Source: Pseudarthrobacter sp. L1SW (GTDB taxonomy: Bacteria; Actinomycetota; Actinomycetes; Actinomycetales; Micrococcaceae). From it: a stretch of 64,000 nucleotides of DNA. Within the stretch, counting starts at the first letter, position 1. Every line of letters begins with the position of its first letter. The stretch is taken from assembly GCF_020809045.1 (NCBI RefSeq), contig NZ_CP078079.1:2604001-2668000 (forward strand), in the 5' to 3' direction. The notes under the pieces are model-generated. The model worked only from the letters and a program-made list of their open reading frames with translations, was not told where the DNA came from and ran no database searches. Below are positions 63,194 through 64,000 of this stretch, piece by piece. A program made the position numbers and the translations under genes.

Positions 63194-64000
63194 TCAGCGG
63201 CCGGGTGAACCTTGGCGGGACAGGGTTCCTGCGGTCTGGATGCTGGACTCGTGCCCTGCCATGCCCGCCTGGCGCGCCCGCGCATAGGCGTCCGGAAGCG
63301 CCGCCAGCAGCGCATCAACGTCGGCCCCTACCGACGCGTGGCCCAAGGTGAACCGCTGCGCTCCGCGTGCGGTCTCCTCGTCCAGGCCCATGGCCAGCAG
63401 GACATGCGAAGGCCTGGGCACCCCTGCCGTGCAGGCAGAACCGGTGGATGACTCCACCCCGGCAAGGTCCAGGAGGAACAGCAGGGAGTCCCCCTCGCAG
63501 CCGGGGAAGGTGAAGTGCGCGTTGCCGGGGAGCCGGCCGCTCCCCTCGGCACCCCGCAGGACGGCTTCCGGTACCAGGTCCCGCACGCCGTCAACCAGCC
63601 GGTCACGGAGGGCCGAGATGCGTTCAGATTCCGCACCCAGGGTGGCCGCAGCCTTTTCCGCCGCCGCGGCGAAGGCCGCTATGGAGGCGGTATCCAGCGT
63701 GCCGCTACGGACGTCGCGTTCCTGGCCGCCGCCGTGCTGGACGGGTGTCAGTTTCACCGCGCGCCCGAGCAGGAGGGCGCCGACCCCCACCGGTCCGCCG
63801 ATTTTGTGGCCGGAGATTGACATGGCGTCCAGGCCCGACGCCTTGAAGTCCACCGGAAGGGAACCGAACGCCTGTACCGCGTCCGAGTGCACCGGCACCC
63901 CGGCTGCATGGGCCAGTTCCACGATCCGGCCAATGGGCTGGATGGTGCCCACTTCATTGTTTGCCCACATGACCGTCGCCAGCGCGATGGTGTCCGGGTC
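63194..64000 (-). CDS. iscS: Cysteine desulfurase, 5' end outside window
   Basis: Partial: the frame is open through the right edge, and the last 269 or so residues are present. It is a class-V PLP enzyme: [26 protein letters not shown], the PLP-lysine in [26 protein letters not shown], and the reactive cysteine in [12 protein letters not shown]. It takes sulfur from cysteine and passes it on, here most likely to MnmA 114 bp downstream. A short polar tail (after [16 protein letters not shown]) ends the protein. Confidence 0.94.
   Translation of the reverse strand, partial: DPDTIALATVMWANNEVGTIQPIGRIVELAHAAGVPVHSDAVQAFGSLPVDFKASGLDAMSISGHKIGGPVGVGALLLGRAVKLTPVQHGGGQERDVRSGTLDTASIAAFAAAAEKAAATLGAESERISALRDRLVDGVRDLVPEAVLRGAEGSGRLPGNAHFTFPGCEGDSLLFLLDLAGVESSTGSACTAGVPRPSHVLLAMGLDEETARGAQRFTLGHASVGADVDALLAALPDAYARARQAGMAGHESSIQTAGTLSRQGSPGR

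Overview
The window looks like chromosome of a high-GC actinobacterium of the family Micrococcaceae, most likely Arthrobacter or a close relative such as Pseudarthrobacter. The reasons are the strong GC bias at third codon positions, frequent GTG and TTG starts, dense overlapping operons, and an order of housekeeping genes (whiB1 facing a PdtaS-type kinase, then an Rv3235-like gene, secA, hpf, comF, lpqB, mtrB, mtrA) that parallels the Mycobacterium tuberculosis map. The genus is an inference from gene content. No tRNA, rRNA, CRISPR array, transposase or phage gene was found.

Region 1 (1-21079) is a cell-envelope polysaccharide locus that continues beyond the left edge. It holds two tandem paralogous large membrane proteins, a Wzx-like flippase, a complete dTDP-L-rhamnose pathway (rmlA, rmlB and a fused rmlC-rmlD), five family-2 glycosyltransferases, a DUF2304 membrane protein paired with a polyprenyl-phosphate sugar synthase-like enzyme, and a DUF6541-type membrane protein. 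It ends with a translationally coupled operon glf-glfT2-wzm-wzt that should make and export a galactofuranan. Two export routes (flippase and ABC transporter) and several possible lipid-linked-sugar-dependent enzymes sit side by side. The 632 bp between the convergent DUF6541 and wzt genes contain no intact gene and may hold a decayed gene end.

Region 2 (21080-37660) begins with a 1361-residue EssC-like FHA/FtsK ATPase without any visible type VII secretion partner. It is followed by a small membrane protein, whiB1 with a hairpin in its leader, a PdtaS-like sensor kinase and a giant NAD-dependent glutamate dehydrogenase. Then come a CpaE-like ATPase with an altered P-loop, a SAF-domain protein, a tiny winged-helix protein, a protein of unknown function, a LysM membrane protein preceded by phased ATCAAA repeats, and an Rv3235-like protein.

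Region 3 (37708-53740) is the conserved secA, YcaQ-type glycosylase, hpf, comF, lpqB, mtrB, mtrA block. MtrA/MtrB with lipoprotein LpqB form the envelope-stress two-component system. Divergent from mtrA runs a tightly overlapping membrane protein, DUF4129, DUF4350, MoxR, DUF58 operon, probably a MoxR chaperone module.

Region 4 (53781-64000) has a DUF4166 protein, a MetE-fold protein without the zinc ligands, a chorismate mutase, a dipeptide-type ABC transporter operon whose two ATPases are fused, the tRNA thiouridylase mnmA, and the 3' part of its sulfur donor cysteine desulfurase, which is cut by the right edge.
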